In this document: one piece after another, positions 18,712-27,680 of the stretch
Numbering within the stretch: position 1 is the stretch's first letter
Layout of the letters: the number at the start of each line of letters is the position of its first letter
DNA from: Bacillota bacterium
GTDB taxonomy: Bacteria; Bacillota; UBA5301; Bu52
DNA: 64,000 bases
Assembly: GCA_014896355.1 (NCBI GenBank)
Contig: JADBKO010000011.1
Span: 1 to 64,000, forward strand
Direction of reading: 5' to 3'
The notes under the pieces: model-generated
The model's input: the letters and a program-made list of their open reading frames with translations, nothing else
Told to the model about the DNA's origin: nothing
The model's database searches: none
Position numbers and translations under genes: made by a program

Positions 18712-19563
18712 TCACCGCGGGGCGCCCACCTGATTGATGGCTTGTCCCAGCAGGTCGTCCTCCGTGTGGATCAGCCTCTGGTTGATCTCGTATTGCCGCA
18801 CGGCGTCGATGAGCTCCACCATCTCGCGCACAGTATTCACATTGCTCTGTTCAACGTACCCCTGATTCACCGTGGTGCCTGCTGCCGGCGCCGCCGGCCC
18901 GGCGGCAGGAGTGGGAATGTACCAGTCGTTCCCCTCCTTGACCAAAGCCGCCGGATGGGGCACATCTTCCACCCGCAGCCGGGCGAAGGCCTGCCCATCC
19001 ACGAAAACCTGCCCGTCTGCGGCCACCGTGATCTCCCGGGCCCCGGCAGGGATCTGCAGGGGGCCCTGCGTGCCCAGAAGGTATTCCCCGTTCGGTCCCA
19101 CCACGAATCCGGCGGCATCGCGGCTGAACACGCCGTGGCGCGTGTAGCGCACACCCTGCGGTGTCTGGACCACAAAATAGCCGGGTCCGTTCAGGGCCAG
19201 ATCCAGCGGATTGCCGGTGAACGTCAACCCACCCTGGGCCCGGTCCGCCACCGTGGCCACCACCTCCGCCCCGGGGGTCAGCGGCCCCACCGGCGTCAGA
19301 GTGCTGCCCAGCAGGGGCGTGCGCTGGAAATCCGCCAGAGTCAAGGGGCGGCTGAGCTCGGCCACACGCCCAGGCAGGGTCTGCGCCCGGGGCGGAAGAG
19401 CGGCCTCCTGCCGGTGCAACAGGGTGCTCTGGAACGACGCCACCACAGCCTCATCACGCTTGAACCCCGGCGTGTCGGCATTAGCCAGATTGTTGGCCAG
19501 GATGTCCGTACGACGCTGCTGTGCCAGCATGCCGCTGGCCCCAATGTACAGGCCCCGTACCAT
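18712..19563 (-). CDS. flgF: Flagellar rod protein FlgF-like (B. subtilis FlhO position)
   Basis: MVRGLYIGASGMLAQQRRTDILANNLANADTPGFKRDEAVVASF ... VEQSNVNTVREMVELIDAVRQYEINQRLIHTEDDLLGQAINQ. Start set at 19563. Confidence 0.88.
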   Translation of the reverse strand: MVRGLYIGASGMLAQQRRTDILANNLANADTPGFKRDEAVVASFQSTLLHRQEAALPPRAQTLPGRVAELSRPLTLADFQRTPLLGSTLTPVGPLTPGAEVVATVADRAQGGLTFTGNPLDLALNGPGYFVVQTPQGVRYTRHGVFSRDAAGFVVGPNGEYLLGTQGPLQIPAGAREITVAADGQVFVDGQAFARLRVEDVPHPAALVKEGNDWYIPTPAAGPAAPAAGTTVNQGYVEQSNVNTVREMVELIDAVRQYEINQRLIHTEDDLLGQAINQVGAPR

Positions 19564-19665
19564 CGGGTTTCCCTCCAGAGCCGAAAAAAGAAAAGCTTCC
19601 GCGGTCTTCATCCATGGTATCGGCCGGGGAAGCCCAAGTCTTAAGCCGACGATTCTTTCCCTGCT

Positions 19666-20688
19666 TTAGCCGGAACGGCTGACCCAAACCAGGTTCTCGT
19701 GCAGCCCCGTGGCTCCTTCCAGCACTCGTCCGGTGCCCAGGGCCACGCAGCTCATGGGATCGTCTGCCACGAAGGCCGGCACCCCCGTGCGGTCCCGGAC
19801 CATCCGGTCCATGTTCCGCAACAGCGCGCCACCCCCGGTGAGAACGATGCCCTTGTCCATCACGTCGGCGGCCAGTTCCGGCGGCGTGGTCTCCAATACA
19901 GAGCGAATAGCCTCCACGATGGCCTCGAGATGTTCCTCAATGGCCTCGTAGATCTCGTTGGAGGAGATCCGCACCGTGCGGGGCAGCCCGGTGACCATGT
20001 CGCGGCCGCGCAGCTCCGCCGTGCGCTCCTCTGTGTCGGGCCAGGCGGTCCCCACCAGGATCTTGACCTCCTCAGCCATCTGTTCCCCCACCAGCAGGCT
20101 GTACTTGCGGCGCGCATACCGGACGATGGCCTCATCCAGGCGGTTGCCGCCGACTTTCAGCGACTGGCTGGCCACGATGCCCCCCAGGGACAGCACGGCC
20201 ACGTCGGTGGTGCCGCCGCCGATGTCCACGACCATGCTGCCGCTGGGCTGGGCGATGGAAATGCCAGCGCCCAGCGCCGCAGCCACCGGCTCTTCCACCA
20301 GATAGACTTTCCGGGCACCTGCCGAAAGGCATGCCTCCATGACAGCCCGCTTCTCCACGCTGGTGCTTCCGGCCGGAACGCAGACCACCACCCGGGGCCT
20401 GAGCCACGGCCTGCCGCCACAGGCGCGGTTCACGTAGTGTTTCAGCATGCTCTCGGTCACGTCGTAGTTGGCAATGACGCCGTCCTGCAGGGGGCGGACG
20501 GCCAGGATGTCACCGGGGGTCCGCCCCAGCATACGGCGGGCCTCGCTGCCGATGGCCAGAATGCGGTTGCTGGCCGCGTCCACCGCCACCACCGACGGCT
20601 CACGGATGACAATGCCCTTGCCCCGCACGTAGACCAGCGTGTTGGCAGTCCCCAGATCGATCCCTACATCAATACCGAACTGAAACAT
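19666..20688 (-). CDS. mbl: Rod-shape determining protein Mbl/MreB
   Basis: MFQFGIDVGIDLGTANTLVYVRGKGIVIREPSVVAVD... SMVVDIGGGTTDVAVLSLGGIV...; next to spoIIID as in Bacillus. ATG 20688 preceded by AGGGAGGGAAGC. Confidence 0.95.
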   Translation of the reverse strand: MFQFGIDVGIDLGTANTLVYVRGKGIVIREPSVVAVDAASNRILAIGSEARRMLGRTPGDILAVRPLQDGVIANYDVTESMLKHYVNRACGGRPWLRPRVVVCVPAGSTSVEKRAVMEACLSAGARKVYLVEEPVAAALGAGISIAQPSGSMVVDIGGGTTDVAVLSLGGIVASQSLKVGGNRLDEAIVRYARRKYSLLVGEQMAEEVKILVGTAWPDTEERTAELRGRDMVTGLPRTVRISSNEIYEAIEEHLEAIVEAIRSVLETTPPELAADVMDKGIVLTGGGALLRNMDRMVRDRTGVPAFVADDPMSCVALGTGRVLEGATGLHENLVWVSRSG

Positions 20689-20853
20689 GCTTCCCTCCCT
20701 TCCCTCCCTCACTCCTGCACGTCTTTCCGCCTGTGGGCGGAACGCACCACTGGCCGGCGGACCCATTTCTTTCCAATATGTATTCCAGAAATTCCCGGAA
20801 ATTCCTGGCCTATCAGAACCTATCCGGGCATTTTTCGCCCGCCCGTCTGGCTG

Positions 20854-21111
20854 TCAGGAGGCCGCACGCCGACGGTACTTGCGCCGGGTGGCCTCCCCGC
20901 CGCGGATGTGCCGCTCGGCCTTGTTGTTGTCCAAAACCCGCTTGACCCGCCGGGCCAGCTCTTGGTTGATCCGGGGCAGACGGTCGGTCATATCCTTATG
21001 AACGGTGCTCTTGCTGACGTTGAACACATCGGCAGCCTGCCGCACCGTGGCGCTGGTGTCCAGGATGTAGGCGGTAACCTCCAGAACCCGCTTCCGGATG
21101 TAATCTCGCAT
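20854..21111 (-). CDS. spoIIID: Sporulation transcriptional regulator SpoIIID
   Basis: MRDYIRKRVLEVTAYILDTSATVRQAADVFNVSKSTVHKDMTDRLPRINQELARRVKRVLDNNKAERHIRGGEATRRKY. The track ORF to 21393 is over-extended. Confidence 0.97.
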   Translation of the reverse strand: MRDYIRKRVLEVTAYILDTSATVRQAADVFNVSKSTVHKDMTDRLPRINQELARRVKRVLDNNKAERHIRGGEATRRKYRRRAAS

Positions 21112-21239
21112 ACCCCAGGCCCCCTCCGAGCGGTTTGCTAAAGATATATTCCCGTAGGCTGGGGGTATGCCGGTGCGCTCTGTCATCGGCCTCGACTTCC
21201 TCTCGTACAGCGGCTTCTTCTGGCACGACGCCGTTTGCC

Positions 21240-22433
21240 CTAGGGCAGAAAACTCACGGGGTTCACTGCATAGGCACCTTGCAGCAAAGTGAAGCGGAGA
21301 TCTTCGCGGCAGAAACCGAGGATGTAACCTTGTTCCACGGATTCCCCGGGCCGCACCCGGACCATCTCCAGGGGACCATAGCGGCTGCTCCAACCGTTGC
21401 TGTGGCGGAGGATCACGGTGACGCCGCTGGTCACATTGGCAGCCGGCACCGGAGCCTGCAACACCTGCACCACCACGCCGGGCAGGACCGCATATACCGG
21501 CCGGTCCGGCTCGCCGCGGATGACCACGGAGCCGTCCAGGCGCCAGTCACCATATTCGGAGCGCTGCCAACCATAGCTCTGTATGATCCGGCCCCGGCTG
21601 GGCCAGATGAGGGCCAAAGGCGGCGCCAGAGTGCCGGAGTACTGCTCAGAGGAGGTCCCCTGTGGGGCGGAAACCAGGCCTGGCCCAGAGCCCGGCGTCT
21701 GAGGGGCGCTCCGATCCGGCTGTGACGCTCCCTGCGCCGGTCGTGGCTGGGAGATAAGACCCTGGGCAGCGGCCGGCAACGATTCACCCGCGGCCACCGG
21801 GGCCTGGGATGGAGCCGGGCTGCGGCCTTGGACCGTCTCCTGGGCTGTGACCTGCGGAGGGGGATTGGTAGCGGAGGAAACCTGGGCCGGGGAGGCGGGC
21901 TGCGGCCCGGTGACGCCATGGGCTGCTGCAGGCGGTGTGGCTGAAGCTGTAGAAGCCTGCGGCCGGGAAACGGCGGCCGGGCGGGTCTCGGCCGGAGGCA
22001 GCTGTTTGTAGGGGACTCGCGCCTGCTGGCCGGCATTCCGGCCCGGGGCGGCAGAGCCCGTTTCCGCGGGAGAGGACGGTGAAACGGCCCGGGGAATGCC
22101 CGGCTGCGCCGCGCCCATCCCAAGCTGGGAGGATGGGGTCCAGCCGGACAGCCTTCCGGGAGCTCCCGCCTGCCAAGCCCACGCCAAACCGGCCACCAAG
22201 GCCGCAGAAGCCAGCAATCCGACGGCGGCCCAGCGCACACGGCCCAGAGGCGATGGCCAGGCGCGCACCAGAGTACGCTTCAGATCTGGCCCCAGCCGCC
22301 CCAGAAAGGAGGTTTGTATCCGGGCTCTCGCGCCGCGCAGCAGCCTCTGGCCGTGGCGGATTCGGCCGCGAAGCCAAACGGCGTACCCGGCCAGCCTGCG
22401 GCGGAATCTGGCCCTGTCGGTTTGCACAGACAT
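21240..22433 (-). CDS. spoIIQ: SpoIIQ-like membrane protein with degenerate LytM/M23 domain
   Basis: N-terminal TM, long Pro/Ala/Gln linker, C-terminal LytM-like fold (LIWPSRGRIIQSYGWQRSEYGDWRLDGSVVIRGEPDRPVYAVLPGVVVQV...GVTVILRHSNGWSSRYGPLEMVRVRPGESVEQGYILGF); immediately upstream of spoIIID. Start at MSVQTDRARF. Confidence 0.75.
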   Translation of the reverse strand: MSVQTDRARFRRRLAGYAVWLRGRIRHGQRLLRGARARIQTSFLGRLGPDLKRTLVRAWPSPLGRVRWAAVGLLASAALVAGLAWAWQAGAPGRLSGWTPSSQLGMGAAQPGIPRAVSPSSPAETGSAAPGRNAGQQARVPYKQLPPAETRPAAVSRPQASTASATPPAAAHGVTGPQPASPAQVSSATNPPPQVTAQETVQGRSPAPSQAPVAAGESLPAAAQGLISQPRPAQGASQPDRSAPQTPGSGPGLVSAPQGTSSEQYSGTLAPPLALIWPSRGRIIQSYGWQRSEYGDWRLDGSVVIRGEPDRPVYAVLPGVVVQVLQAPVPAANVTSGVTVILRHSNGWSSRYGPLEMVRVRPGESVEQGYILGFCREDLRFTLLQGAYAVNPVSFLP

Positions 22434-22578
22434 CACCTCGGGCCTAGAATTCCCATTTTCTCGCTGCTTATGTACAAGCCGCCGCGGTTTCCGAGGCTTC
22501 CCGAAGGGGGACGCCGGCAGGTTGCAGGCAGGCACAGAACAGAGATGAAACCAGGGTAGGCATGAACCGAGCGGGCTC

Positions 22579-23091
22579 TCAAACCGGGGAGCCGGGGCTG
22601 GAAGCGCCCCTGCCGCGGCGGATCAAGGCAGCCAGGGCGGTGGTGGAGTGACCGGACACAAGGGGGATGAAGGCCACAGGAACGTGAAGGGTGGAGGCAA
22701 CCGCATATTCCGGAAGCGTCTGGGGGGTGTAATCGCCACCCTTCGCGTAGACATCGGGCCGGATCGCCTTCAGCAGGTCCACGGCGGTGGTGCCGGAGAA
22801 GAGGGTCACGGCGTCCACGGCTTCCAGGGCCGCCACCAGCAGCGCCCGCTCCGCCTCTGGAACGAACGGGCGCTCCGGCCCTTTGAGGGTGCGCACCGAG
22901 GCATCGCTGTTGACCCCCACCACCAGGCGGTCCCCCAGGGCCCGCGCCGCCTCCAGGTAGCGGACGTGCCCGTAGTGCAGCAGGTCGAAGCAACCGTTGG
23001 TCAGAACCGTCTTCAGCCCTGCCTGTCGCCATTGCTCCCGCAGGCGCACCAGCTCTGCAAGCTGCAGCCATTTTGTCTCCGCCTGCCGCAT
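22579..23091 (-). CDS. rfaE2: D-glycero-beta-D-manno-heptose 1-phosphate adenylyltransferase (HldE C-domain / RfaE2)
   Basis: KTVLTNGCFDLLHYGHVRYLEAARALGDRLVVGVNSDASVRTLKGPERPFVPEAERALLVAALEAVDAVTLF. Confidence 0.94.
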   Translation of the reverse strand: MRQAETKWLQLAELVRLREQWRQAGLKTVLTNGCFDLLHYGHVRYLEAARALGDRLVVGVNSDASVRTLKGPERPFVPEAERALLVAALEAVDAVTLFSGTTAVDLLKAIRPDVYAKGGDYTPQTLPEYAVASTLHVPVAFIPLVSGHSTTALAALIRRGRGASSPGSPV

Positions 23092-23133
23092 GGATGACCC
23101 TCCAAAACTTCGTCCCGTCCCGGCGCCGGCGGT

Positions 23134-24228
23134 CTATCCGGCCTGCACCGCCCCGCAGCCGCCGTCCGGCACGGGCAGAACCTCTGCCGCCAGCGGCGCC
23201 CCCCCAGCCAGGGCGGCGGCCACCTCCCCAGCGGTGACCGCGGTGGCGCCGGAACGGCGCACGCTGAGCCCGGCGGCCAGGTTCGCCAGCAGAGCGCAAT
23301 GCAGCCAGGCGGCACCGGCGGCGCGGCCCAGGCAAAGCGCAGCGATGACCGTGTCACCGGCCCCTGTGACGTCATAAACCGCCGCCGGCTGGTAGGCCGG
23401 CAACCGCCAGGCTTGCCGGTCTGCCACCAAAACCATACCTTCTTCGCCGCGGGTGATGATCACCGCTTCACTGGCCAGGCGCCGGCGCAGATCCCACGCG
23501 GCCCCGGCCACGGCCTCTACGTCGCCCAGGCGGCGCCCCAAGGCTTCCTCGGCCTCCACCTGGTTCGGCGTCACCACGGTGGCACCCTGAAAGGCGGCCA
23601 ACTGGTAGCGGGAATCCACAGCCACCGGGATCCCGCGCTGCCGGGCGCCCTGGAGAATCTCCTGCCACAGGGCCGGCGTCACCACGCCCTGCCCGTAATC
23701 CGATACCAGCACCGCATCACATTGGGGCAAAAGGCGCCGTACCGCGTCGCACAGGGCCTGCGCCGTAGCCTCCGGCCAGGGCTCGCGGACAGAGCGATCG
23801 ATCCGTACCAGCTGTTGCTTCACCGCCTGCCGGCCCCCGCCCAGAATACGGGTCTTGAGGCAGGTGCGGCGGCCCCGCGCCGCCACCAGCCCCTGGGTGT
23901 CCATCTGCTGCTGCTGCAGTTCCCGCCGCAGGGCCTGCCCTGCGCTGTCATCGCCCACGGCGGCCACCACCAGGGCCCGGCCGCCCAACGACCGCACGTT
24001 GGCTGCGGCATTGGCTGCGCCGCCGGGCGTGATGCGCTCGCCTGCGTATTCCAGGATCAGCACCGGAGCTTCCCGGGAAATGCGGGTCGCTTCCCCCCAC
24101 AGATAATGATCGGCGATGACATCCCCCACCACCAGGACGGCTTTGCCGGAGAAGCCCTGCACCAGCCGGGAGAGTTCGTCCGCCCCCGGCGTGGCGGCAG
24201 CCGCCGCCTTCGCCGCCTCGTCTGCCAT
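23134..24228 (-). CDS. rfaE1: D-glycero-beta-D-manno-heptose-7-phosphate kinase (HldE N-domain / RfaE1)
   Basis: VLVVGDVIADHYLWGEATRISREAPVLILEYAGERITPGGAANAAANVRSLGGRALVV ... VYDVTGAGDTVIAALCLGRAAG, PfkB family. Confidence 0.94.
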   Translation of the reverse strand: MADEAAKAAAAATPGADELSRLVQGFSGKAVLVVGDVIADHYLWGEATRISREAPVLILEYAGERITPGGAANAAANVRSLGGRALVVAAVGDDSAGQALRRELQQQQMDTQGLVAARGRRTCLKTRILGGGRQAVKQQLVRIDRSVREPWPEATAQALCDAVRRLLPQCDAVLVSDYGQGVVTPALWQEILQGARQRGIPVAVDSRYQLAAFQGATVVTPNQVEAEEALGRRLGDVEAVAGAAWDLRRRLASEAVIITRGEEGMVLVADRQAWRLPAYQPAAVYDVTGAGDTVIAALCLGRAAGAAWLHCALLANLAAGLSVRRSGATAVTAGEVAAALAGGAPLAAEVLPVPDGGCGAVQAG

Positions 24229-24264
24229 CCCCCAGCCCCCTTTCTTACCGTTTCCTGCGGGACT

Positions 24265-25287
24265 CTAGGCGGCCCCTTCAGAAGCACGGTGGAACAGATC
24301 CACGAAAAACCATCCGCCCAGCGCCAGGCTCAGGTAAAACGTGATGAAACGCCAACCCAGCACAAAAAGTCCTAGGTCCTCACTGGGCACCATACCCCGG
24401 AAAAGATAGGCCATGCCGAGCTCGGCTCCGCCGCTGCCTCCGGGGGTTGGAAAAAAGATCTGGGCGAAATTGAAGACCACCTGGGCCGCGATCACCTGCT
24501 CCCAGGGAACGGGCAGGCCCAAGCTCAGGATCAAAAGGGGCGCCACTGCCAGGTAAAGCGCCCAATAAGCCGTAGTCTGCAAAACCACCAGGGCCATGAG
24601 CCAGCCCCTGGCCAAAATGACCCGCAGGCCGAGACCCAGAGAAAGCGCCTCCCGGCCCAGGCGCCGGCCGAACTTCAGCCCGCGCGGGCTTTTCCAGATC
24701 CCACCCACAGCGCTGCGCAACAGCCGGGCCGTCCACCGTGGCCGCCACATCAGGCAGAGGAAGATCCCCACTGCCAGCAGTAGAAGGGCCAGGGCCGCCA
24801 CCACGGCCAGCTCCACCCGGTGGCCGGTGGCAGGCAGAAGCACCCGGCGGCTGGCCACGAAGACCGCCAGAGCCGCCAGGCCCACCACCAAATTAAGGGC
24901 GGAATCCATGGCCGTCAAGGCCACGGACCGCCCCAGCCGCACGCCTTGTTTGTGCACCAGATAAATATGGGTGGGGACTCCGCCGGAATTCCCTGGCGTG
25001 ATGTGAGAGGCGAAAGCTGCAGCCAGATAGATCTGCAACAAACGGCGGGTGGGGATGTCATAACCCAGGGCCCAAAGCAGAGAACGGGTACGCCAGGCCT
25101 TCACCACCCAGGCCGAGGCGATGGCCGCCACACCTAAGGCCAGAAACCCGGGGTCGAAGGTGCGCAGGGCCCGCAGGCTGAACGTGTGGCGTGTCACAGC
25201 CGCCACGGCCGTGAAACCGGCCACGCTGATGAGAAGAGTGATGCCGATGCCATGCCAGAGGCGGGATGGCAACAGCGACCTGTTCAT
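24265..25287 (-). CDS. Flippase-like / lysylphosphatidylglycerol synthase TM (UPF0104) family membrane protein
   Basis: Multi-TM; AAAFASHITPGNSGGVPTHIYLVHKQGVRLGRSVAL and FPTPGGSGGAELGMAYLF are characteristic of this family. Confidence 0.85.
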   Translation of the reverse strand: MNRSLLPSRLWHGIGITLLISVAGFTAVAAVTRHTFSLRALRTFDPGFLALGVAAIASAWVVKAWRTRSLLWALGYDIPTRRLLQIYLAAAFASHITPGNSGGVPTHIYLVHKQGVRLGRSVALTAMDSALNLVVGLAALAVFVASRRVLLPATGHRVELAVVAALALLLLAVGIFLCLMWRPRWTARLLRSAVGGIWKSPRGLKFGRRLGREALSLGLGLRVILARGWLMALVVLQTTAYWALYLAVAPLLILSLGLPVPWEQVIAAQVVFNFAQIFFPTPGGSGGAELGMAYLFRGMVPSEDLGLFVLGWRFITFYLSLALGGWFFVDLFHRASEGAA

Positions 25288-26447
25288 TCTTTCACCCCGC
25301 TCTGCCGCTGCAATCCTTGGTACGCCTGGGCCAGCTGTTCAGCCAGACGGCTCATGTCGTATTGTTCCGCGTTGGCGCGGGCCCGATCCCGCATGGCCTG
25401 CAGCCGCGGCCGGTCTGCCAGGAGCTGCAGGACGGCCTGGGCGAAAGCAGCCTCGTTCGCGGGCACCAGGACTCCATCACAACCGTCTGCCACCACGTCC
25501 CGGGATCCGGAGGCGTTCACAGCCACCACCGGCAGGCCCGCGGCCTTGGCCTCCACCAGGACCAGTCCCTGGGTTTCCGTCACGGAGGCAAACACAAAAA
25601 GATCGGCTCCAGCATAATAGGCCGGCACCTGCTCCGGCGGCACCGGGCCCGCAAAGAGCACCGCCCCCTCCAGGCCCAGCTCGCGGGCGAGGCGGCGCAG
25701 GTTATGCTCCTCGGGCCCGCCGGCCACCAGCACCAACCGCGTCCCGGGCCTTTGCCGGTGTACCCGGTCGAAGGCCCGCAGAAGGAACTCCAGGTTTTTC
25801 TCCTTGCCCAGCCGGCCCACGAACAACAAGATCTCCAGCCCGGTCTCCGCCCAGCCCAGGTGCCGGCGTAGCCAGGCCGGATCCGCCTGCCGGAACGGAG
25901 CCAGGGATATGCCGGTGGGCAGAGCCAGCAACGGGCTGGTCACACCGTAGCTGCGCAAAATCTGCTGAATACCGGGTGTCGGCGTGATGACCAGGTCGCA
26001 CCGGTTACAGAACCTGCGGCTGAACCACCGCGCTGCCCGCCTGGACAGCCCGAACGGCAAAGGAACATAGTGGGCGTATTCCTCGTAGAGCGTGTGGTAT
26101 GTGAAGGCCACCGGAACCCCCAGCCTCCGCCCTGCCCAGTGCCCCAGTTCACCCATGAGAAACGGAGAGTGTACATGAACCACTTGAATCTGCAGGCGCC
26201 GCAGCAGGGGCACCAGGCCCCGGGCCAGGGGAATGGCCAGGGCGAAATCGCGATTCGTGGGGGCGGGCAGGGAGCAGAAGCGGAAAATCCCGGCTTCGTC
26301 GCCGGCGGGAGAGCTGCGGCGGTAGCGGGGCACAAAAAGATAAACCCGATGGCCCTGGGCAGCCAGAGCCCGGGTGTACGCTTCGATGGAACGGACCACG
26401 CCGCTGACGTACGGCCGGTAGCTGTCGCTGAAAATGGCGATGTTCAA
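25284..26447 (-). CDS. Glycosyltransferase family 4
   Basis: MNIAIFSDSYRPYVSGVVRSIEAYTRALAAQGHRVYLFVPRY ... FVFASVTETQGLVLVEAKAAGLPVVAVNASGSRDVV. Confidence 0.93.
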   Translation of the reverse strand: MNIAIFSDSYRPYVSGVVRSIEAYTRALAAQGHRVYLFVPRYRRSSPAGDEAGIFRFCSLPAPTNRDFALAIPLARGLVPLLRRLQIQVVHVHSPFLMGELGHWAGRRLGVPVAFTYHTLYEEYAHYVPLPFGLSRRAARWFSRRFCNRCDLVITPTPGIQQILRSYGVTSPLLALPTGISLAPFRQADPAWLRRHLGWAETGLEILLFVGRLGKEKNLEFLLRAFDRVHRQRPGTRLVLVAGGPEEHNLRRLARELGLEGAVLFAGPVPPEQVPAYYAGADLFVFASVTETQGLVLVEAKAAGLPVVAVNASGSRDVVADGCDGVLVPANEAAFAQAVLQLLADRPRLQAMRDRARANAEQYDMSRLAEQLAQAYQGLQRQSGVKE

Positions 26448-27637
26448 TAGCTGCTCTCTCCCGGCACGCGCTCCCCCCGGGCGCGTTCCGCTTCAGGTTT
26501 CGCGGCCCGGCCGGAATTCTCCTGCAGCAAGCGCCCGGCAGCCTGCATGACCTCCTCCACCGTGATGGAGCGCATACAGGCAAAGCCGCAGCCGGGATTG
26601 CGCCAACCCGGCACATACTGAAGCAGCCCGCCCATCCAGCGGAAGCAGGGGCTGCAGGGCAGTGCATGGCGCACCAACTGGTGCGGCCCCGTCCTGGGGC
26701 CGAAGTTGGCCGGGTCGGTGGGGCCGAACAGACCCACTACCGGCGTTCCAACGGCATTGGCCAGGTGGAGCGGTCCCGAATCATTACCGATAAACACATC
26801 CGCCTGTTCCAGCAAGGCTGCAGACTGCCGCAGGCCCAGCCGCCCCGCGGTCACCAGGACCTGGCCGCGGGCCTGCTCGGCAATGGCCTGGGCCAGCGGC
26901 GCGTCATCTTTGCCACCGATGACCAGGACACGGGCGCCCCACTGTTCCTGCAGCTGGGTGGCCAGCGACGCGAAACGCTCGACGGGCCAGCGCTTGGCCG
27001 GATAAAACCTGCCTCCCGGGTGCAGGGCCACCAAGGGCGGCCCGCCCTCTCCGCGCCGGACGCCCATGCCGGCCAGGAATTCCCGGGCGAACCGGCGGTC
27101 CCCGGCGCCCAGGGGAAACTCCAGGCGGCGATCCTGGGTGTCTGCGCCCACGGCCCTCACCACGTTGAGACAGTAATCCACGGCGTGGATGTCCCGGTAA
27201 TCCGCCACGGAGTAGGCGTAGAAGCGGTGCAACCAGCGGCCGTTAAACCCCACTTTCGGCACCCGCGGCCAAAGGAGGCTGAACCAGCTGCCGACATTGG
27301 ACAGAGCCACGGCCAGATCAAAATCGTCCCATTGCGGCGAACGCAACAGGCGCATGAGATCCACCGTGCTTTCGCAGGCCAGGACCACATCCACGTTGGG
27401 ATTGCCGCTGAGGATGGCGCGGTTGGACGTCCACACCACGGCCACGATGGTGGCCCGGCGGAAGGTTTGCCGCAGCGCCCGCAACGCAGGGGTGGCGAAC
27501 AAAGTGTCGCCGATAGGGCTCAGGACGAGCACCGCAATCCTCCGCACATTATCTGGATCCGGACGCTCCGCAGCCCACAAAGGGGCACCCGGCGCCACAG
27601 CCCGTTCCTGTCTGGCCAGCTGCATAGCTCTTCGCAC
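26444..27637 (-). CDS. Glycosyltransferase family 9 (LPS heptosyltransferase-like)
   Basis: IAVLVLSPIGDTLFATPALRALRQTFRRATIVAVV ... DVFIGNDSGPLHLANAVGTPVVGLFGPTDPANFGPRTGPHQLVRHALPCSPCF. Confidence 0.92.
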   Translation of the reverse strand: MRRAMQLARQERAVAPGAPLWAAERPDPDNVRRIAVLVLSPIGDTLFATPALRALRQTFRRATIVAVVWTSNRAILSGNPNVDVVLACESTVDLMRLLRSPQWDDFDLAVALSNVGSWFSLLWPRVPKVGFNGRWLHRFYAYSVADYRDIHAVDYCLNVVRAVGADTQDRRLEFPLGAGDRRFAREFLAGMGVRRGEGGPPLVALHPGGRFYPAKRWPVERFASLATQLQEQWGARVLVIGGKDDAPLAQAIAEQARGQVLVTAGRLGLRQSAALLEQADVFIGNDSGPLHLANAVGTPVVGLFGPTDPANFGPRTGPHQLVRHALPCSPCFRWMGGLLQYVPGWRNPGCGFACMRSITVEEVMQAAGRLLQENSGRAAKPEAERARGERVPGESSY

Positions 27638-27680
27638 CTCCCGGCTGGGGACACCCCGGTATTTTGCTTCCGGAGCACAT

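Noticed and set aside
19699-21141. 480-aa plus-strand ORF opposite mbl and spoIIID
   Set aside because: Antisense shadow of well-identified CDSs in GC-rich DNA; His/Gly/Gln/Arg-rich composition with no recognisable domain. The same reasoning rejects 1088-2398, 7103-8104, 10531-11436, 15054-16010, 46211-47272 and 53564-54865.
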